Of a DNA stretch of 7,843 bases, positions 4,602 to 7,843 are shown one piece after another. The position numbers and the translations under genes are program-made. Below the pieces are notes generated by a model. The model did no database searches. It had not been told where the DNA came from and saw only the letters and a program-made list of their open reading frames with translations. This DNA comes from Treponema sp. (GTDB lineage Bacteria; Spirochaetota; Spirochaetia; Treponematales; Breznakiellaceae), in contig JAISRD010000103.1 in the NCBI GenBank assembly GCA_031273835.1, positions 1 to 7,843 of the forward strand, read 5' to 3'. Numbering within the stretch: the first letter of the stretch is position 1; the number at the start of each line of letters is the position of its first letter.

Positions 4602-5638
4602 CGCCGCCTCCCCGCCAAATAGCGGCTTCCGAAGGGAAGGGCCGCGAGGAACAGCGCCGCCGCCTGGATAAGGGAGGCGGTTTCAAACCCGAAGCCCGCC
4701 TGAAGCAGCGCCGAATCGGAACCGGCCTTGAGCCAGCCTAAGAAGAAAACCGCCTGCAGGAGGGCCAGGGGTTCGTTGCCGGCGATGAGGGCGGCGGCAA
4801 TCGCCGTCCAGCCCAGGCCGCCGGAAAATCCCTGGTAGGTCATGCCGTAGGTTCCGGCGGCGGCGAAAAACCCCGTCAGCCCCGCCAGGGCGCCCGAAAC
4901 GGCCATGCCGGGAATCCAGCTTTTTTCGGGGTTTATGCCCCCGAAAAGGGCGAGGGAAGGGATGGCCCCGCAGATACGGAAACGGTAACCCAGGGCGGTA
5001 CGGTTCAGAAAGATATGCCCCGCCAGGACAAGAATAACGGCGAGGATGAAGGAAACGGACAGGGCCGAAGGGGGAAGCAGCCTGGGGAGCAGTCTGGAGG
5101 AAGAAAATTTTTCCGTGCCCAAAAGGTTCCCCTGGGGATTGCGGAGGGGCCCGGAGATAAGATAATCCCCCAGAGGGATAAGGGCCGCCGAGAGCAGGAA
5201 GGAAGTGATAAGCTCGTTTGCCCCGGTGGTCCTGCGGAGCAGTCCCGAAAAGCCCCCCATGATTCCCCCGGCCAGAAGGGCGGCGGAGGCCGCAAGCGTC
5301 AGGGCCGCCGGACCCGCCAGGGCCTCCGGGGTAAGGAGCAGGATCGCCGCTGCCGCGCAGCCCCCAAGGTAGATCTGCCCTTCGCCGCCCAGATTAAAAC
5401 AGCCCCCCCGGAACGCAAAGGCGGCCCCCAGGGAGGCGGTAAGAAGCAGGGCCATGCCGTCCAGGGTATTCCCGAAAAACCAGGCGCTTGACCAGGGGCC
5501 GGTAAAAAAGACGGCCATACTTTTCAGAGGATTTTCCGCCATGGTCAAAATAAAAACCACCGGAATAAGCAGCGCCGCCGACAGGGGAATCAAAGCGCCC
5601 AGGGTCATGCCCCGGTAAATCGTCTTTCGCCGCTTCAT
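4598..5638 (-). CDS. BMP-family ABC importer, permease subunit 1
   Basis: 346 residues, starting at ATG 5638-5636, which overlaps the ATPase stop as ATGA, so translation is coupled; GGGCGG lies 3-4 bases upstream as a modest Shine-Dalgarno. Roughly nine to ten hydrophobic segments are visible. Landmarks of the first permease of this family (NupP/YufP, PnrD/RfuC type) are FNLGGEGQ (81-88), TTGANELITSFLL (137-149), GDYLISGPL (157-165), and a coupling helix TALGYRFRICGAIPSLALFGGI (214-235) that would contact the ATPase. Hydrophobic periplasm-facing and membrane parts are Ala/Leu-rich, in keeping with the GC-rich coding. It forms the channel heterodimer with the next gene product. Confidence 0.93.
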   Translation of the reverse strand: MKRRKTIYRGMTLGALIPLSAALLIPVVFILTMAENPLKSMAVFFTGPWSSAWFFGNTLDGMALLLTASLGAAFAFRGGCFNLGGEGQIYLGGCAAAAILLLTPEALAGPAALTLAASAALLAGGIMGGFSGLLRRTTGANELITSFLLSAALIPLGDYLISGPLRNPQGNLLGTEKFSSSRLLPRLLPPSALSVSFILAVILVLAGHIFLNRTALGYRFRICGAIPSLALFGGINPEKSWIPGMAVSGALAGLTGFFAAAGTYGMTYQGFSGGLGWTAIAAALIAGNEPLALLQAVFFLGWLKAGSDSALLQAGFGFETASLIQAAALFLAALPFGSRYLAGRRR

Positions 5639-7221
5639 AATCCGCCCACCATGGCCTTCCTCAGCCGTTCCCGGACCTCAGGTCCGTTTATGCCGGAACC
5701 GACGCAATCGGAAAAAAGGCCGTTCCGCAGGATCAGCACTTCGTCCGATACGGAAAGCAGGGTCTCGGCGTTGGTGGAAAAGAGCAGTATCCCCGTTCCG
5801 GCCCGGGCCCGCTCCCGGAGTAAAAGGCTGAATCTGTTCCAGTACCGGATATCAAGGCCCCTGCCCGGTTCGGCCAGTATCAAAAGGGGGGTATTTTCGG
5901 CGTATTCCCGCATCAATAAAATACGCTGGAGCTGTCCCCCCGAAAGGGACATAACCAGGCCCTTTACCGGATGGGGGACCCGGGCGTTTTTCATGATCCC
6001 CCCGGCGTATTTTTCAAGTTCCCCGCGTTTAAGGAAACCCCGCCGCTGAAGACGACGGTGGGCGTGAATGATAAGCAGGTCGCTGATGGGAAAGGGGGCG
6101 TAGGCCGCATTTTCAAACCTGGTTCCCAGATACGCTCCCCCCGCCCTGCGGAAAGCTCCGGTGCTTCTTTCCGGCATTTCCATTCCGTTGATCCGCATGG
6201 ACCCCGACGATGGGATGTATCCCGCCGCGGCCAGTTCCAGGGTTTCAAGGCCGCTGTCCGTTACCCCGGCAATGCCGAGTATTTTACCCCGTTCCAGGCG
6301 GAGATCGATGCCGCGGATAATGGGGAGCCCCGGAACACGGACGGTAAAATCCTTTAATTCCAGCGCCGGGAGAAAGGCCCTTGTTTGGCCGGCCTCCGAA
6401 GGCGCCCGCCCGGTGGGCGTTTCCGGGGACCGCACCGTCCTCTCCGCCGCCGCCTTTCCCGCCGTGTTTAGCACCGCGGGTCCGGGGGAAATTTCCTTGA
6501 ATTCAGATTCCCCGAAGATAAGGTCCCGCAGTTTTTTTCCGTCAAGCCCCTGTGGATCGAGGGACGCCGTGGTTTTCCCCCGGCGGAGTACGGTAATGCG
6601 GCCGGCGAGTTTGAGGGTTTCTTCAAGCTTATGGGAAATAAGAACCAGGCCCCTGCCCTCTTCTTTAAGTTTTTTGAACACTTCAAAGAGTCTCTCCGTT
6701 TCGTCCGGGGCAAGGACCGCCGCGGGCTCATCAAAAATAAGGTATTTTACATCCCTTAAAAGCAGGCCCAGTATGGCCGCTTTCTGCCCCTGGCTTACGC
6801 TAAGGCTTTCCGCGGAACTGTCCAGGGGAAGGCCGAAGTCCCAGCGTTCGTTCAGTTCCGCGGTTTTACGGCGCAGGGCTCCGCGCTTAACCCAGGGCCC
6901 CGAATGTACGGTCGATCCCAGGGCGCAGTTTTCCCATACGGTAAAACCGGGTACCAGATGGGAATGCTGGCGTACCATGCCTATACCCGCAGCGAGGGCC
7001 CGGGCGGGGGAGGCAAAGCGGACTTCTTTATTGTCGATGAATATGTGCCCCTTTCCGGGTTTTATATAACCCGCCAGGACATGCATCAGGGTGGACTTTC
7101 CGGCGCCGTTTTCTCCCAAAAGGGCGTGAATCTCCCCGCCGTTAAGATCAAAATCAACGCCGCTCAGGGCTTTAACGCCGTTGGAAGAAAAACGCTTTTC
7201 TATTCCCCTAAGCCGGATCAT
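5635..7221 (-). CDS. BMP-family ABC importer, duplicated ATP-binding subunit
   Basis: 528 residues from ATG 7221-7219, 4 bp after the stop of the binding-protein gene. Two fused nucleotide-binding domains are present, as in RbsA/MglA and NupO/PnrC/RfuB. Domain 1 (about 1-238): Walker A GENGAGKST (36-44), Q-loop Gln85, signature LSVSQGQ (140-146), Walker B YLIFDEP (160-166), His197. Domain 2 (about 286-528): degenerate Walker A GVTDSGLET (319-327) with Leu in place of the Lys, consensus LSGGQ (426-430), Walker B LLILAEP (446-452), and no H-loop His (FSTNAET). Thus one composite site (Walker A of domain 1 with LSGGQ of domain 2) is complete and the other is degenerate, a normal asymmetry in this family. 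A long linker of about 45 residues, rich in Pro, Ala and Thr (239-284), joins the domains, and it is longer than I would expect. Confidence 0.95.
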   Translation of the reverse strand: MIRLRGIEKRFSSNGVKALSGVDFDLNGGEIHALLGENGAGKSTLMHVLAGYIKPGKGHIFIDNKEVRFASPARALAAGIGMVRQHSHLVPGFTVWENCALGSTVHSGPWVKRGALRRKTAELNERWDFGLPLDSSAESLSVSQGQKAAILGLLLRDVKYLIFDEPAAVLAPDETERLFEVFKKLKEEGRGLVLISHKLEETLKLAGRITVLRRGKTTASLDPQGLDGKKLRDLIFGESEFKEISPGPAVLNTAGKAAAERTVRSPETPTGRAPSEAGQTRAFLPALELKDFTVRVPGLPIIRGIDLRLERGKILGIAGVTDSGLETLELAAAGYIPSSGSMRINGMEMPERSTGAFRRAGGAYLGTRFENAAYAPFPISDLLIIHAHRRLQRRGFLKRGELEKYAGGIMKNARVPHPVKGLVMSLSGGQLQRILLMREYAENTPLLILAEPGRGLDIRYWNRFSLLLRERARAGTGILLFSTNAETLLSVSDEVLILRNGLFSDCVGSGINGPEVRERLRKAMVGGL

Positions 7222-7225
7222 GGTA

Positions 7226-7843
7226 TTACGGCATATCCAGTTTAAGCGATCCGCTGCGGATACGCTCTATCATGGCCGCCTGCCGTTCCCTGATTGGTGC
7301 GGAAACCGACGCCCGGTAATCAGGATCATCCTGAATAAAGTCCACATAGCCCTCTGCGACTCCGGCGGTTTCGGATGTACCGAAGGGAAGCTCCCCCCGG
7401 AGGTAACGGAGGGTAAGGCTGCGGGCCGCCTTGTCCTGGTACAGCACGGCGCTTCCCGCCACCGTTCCGGGCCGTATGTGGTAGCCGTTGATGTCGAACC
7501 AGATGACCTTGGTTCCCGAAAGACCGGCCGCCTGTACCACCCCCTCATTGGCCCCCCCGGCGATACAGAGTATTACCCGTATGCCTGAGTGAATCATATC
7601 CGCCGCAAGTTCCCCCGCTTTTGCCGCGTCGTACCAGTTGCCAACGATGCGGAAATCCACGGTGTATTGGGGATCAACGGCCCTTGCCCCTTCAAGATAA
7701 CCGGGCAGTATGACGTTGTTCATTACCGGATATTCCTGGGCCGCTATAAGCCCGATGCGCCTGCCCGCGCTTGACCGGGCGGCGGCGGCAAGTTCCTCCG
7801 TTACCAGGGCGGCAAGATATCCCGCCATATAACCCTGTTCCCG
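7226..7843 (-). CDS. BMP-family substrate-binding (lipo)protein, C-terminal part
   Basis: The frame is open to the window edge and gives the last 205 residues; the signal peptide and first lobe are outside. The edge reads REQGYMAGYLAAL, the family motif where the protein enters the RE-x-GY/FLAG helix. Further landmarks are RRIGLIAAQEYPVMNNVILPGYLEGA, the lobe-2 turn CIAGGANEGVVQAAG, then VIWFDINGYHIRPGTVAGSAV and a C-terminal helix ending SLKLDMP. Family members (treponemal PnrA/TmpC for purine nucleosides, RfuA for riboflavin, B. subtilis NupN for nucleosides) are tethered at the outer face of the inner membrane. The Asp in IWFDINGY corresponds to the Asp of the usual GVDSDQ ligand motif, but the surrounding residues differ from PnrA, so purine nucleoside is not assured. 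First gene of the operon in this window. Confidence 0.92.
   Translation of the reverse strand, partial: REQGYMAGYLAALVTEELAAAARSSAGRRIGLIAAQEYPVMNNVILPGYLEGARAVDPQYTVDFRIVGNWYDAAKAGELAADMIHSGIRVILCIAGGANEGVVQAAGLSGTKVIWFDINGYHIRPGTVAGSAVLYQDKAARSLTLRYLRGELPFGTSETAGVAEGYVDFIQDDPDYRASVSAPIRERQAAMIERIRSGSLKLDMP

Noticed and set aside
6161..7069. 302-codon plus-strand frame opposite the ATPase gene
   Set aside because: Ser/Arg/Pro-rich product with no recognisable domain, on the strand opposite intact Walker A and B motifs; a GC-rich antisense shadow.

Overview
The window most resembles a spirochaete of the Treponema lineage, possibly an insect-gut or rumen relative. This rests on three protein families: a methyl-accepting chemotaxis protein ending in the style I associate with treponemes (closing QINVAVNRVSAISGENK...VTKFKVE), a BspA-type leucine-rich-repeat lipoprotein, and a BMP-family ABC importer of the kind treponemes use for purine nucleosides or riboflavin. 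The genus is inferred from family resemblance; no rRNA or other marker is present.

Layout. Bases 1-453 (+) are the C-terminal end of a chemotaxis receptor. Bases 454-1140 form an unusual 687-bp intergenic region. It holds a weak terminator, a 38-codon signal-peptide-like ORF that looks like a gene remnant, a near-consensus promoter, 8 tandem copies of the heptamer CTCCCAG (G-quadruplex potential on the minus strand, with an opposing promoter-like sequence on its far side), and then 12 exactly phased 21-bp repeats, each carrying a small palindrome. A 16-bp perfect palindrome and a perfect Shine-Dalgarno follow, and then three plus-strand genes: a conserved-looking protein of unknown function (1141-1818), a BspA-like LRR lipoprotein (1959-3122) ending in a strong terminator, and a small single-pass membrane protein (3179-3541). 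A dispersed TTCGTG...GTGGTTAAA-type repeat occurs at 1837-1907 and again at 3653-3694. A bidirectional terminator at 3586-3623 separates these genes from the convergent operon on the minus strand.

The minus-strand operon (7843 to 3696) reads BMP substrate-binding protein (partial), duplicated-domain ATPase, permease 1, permease 2. The genes are separated by 4 bp or overlap by 4 bp (ATGA, GTGA), so they are translationally coupled and build one importer: the binding protein captures substrate, the two permeases form the channel, and the double ATPase drives it. Substrate cannot be fixed from sequence alone; a nucleoside or riboflavin is most likely.

The most unusual part is 570-1110, where two tandem arrays share the heptamer CTCCCAG, the second having a period of exactly three heptamers (21 bp, about two helical turns).
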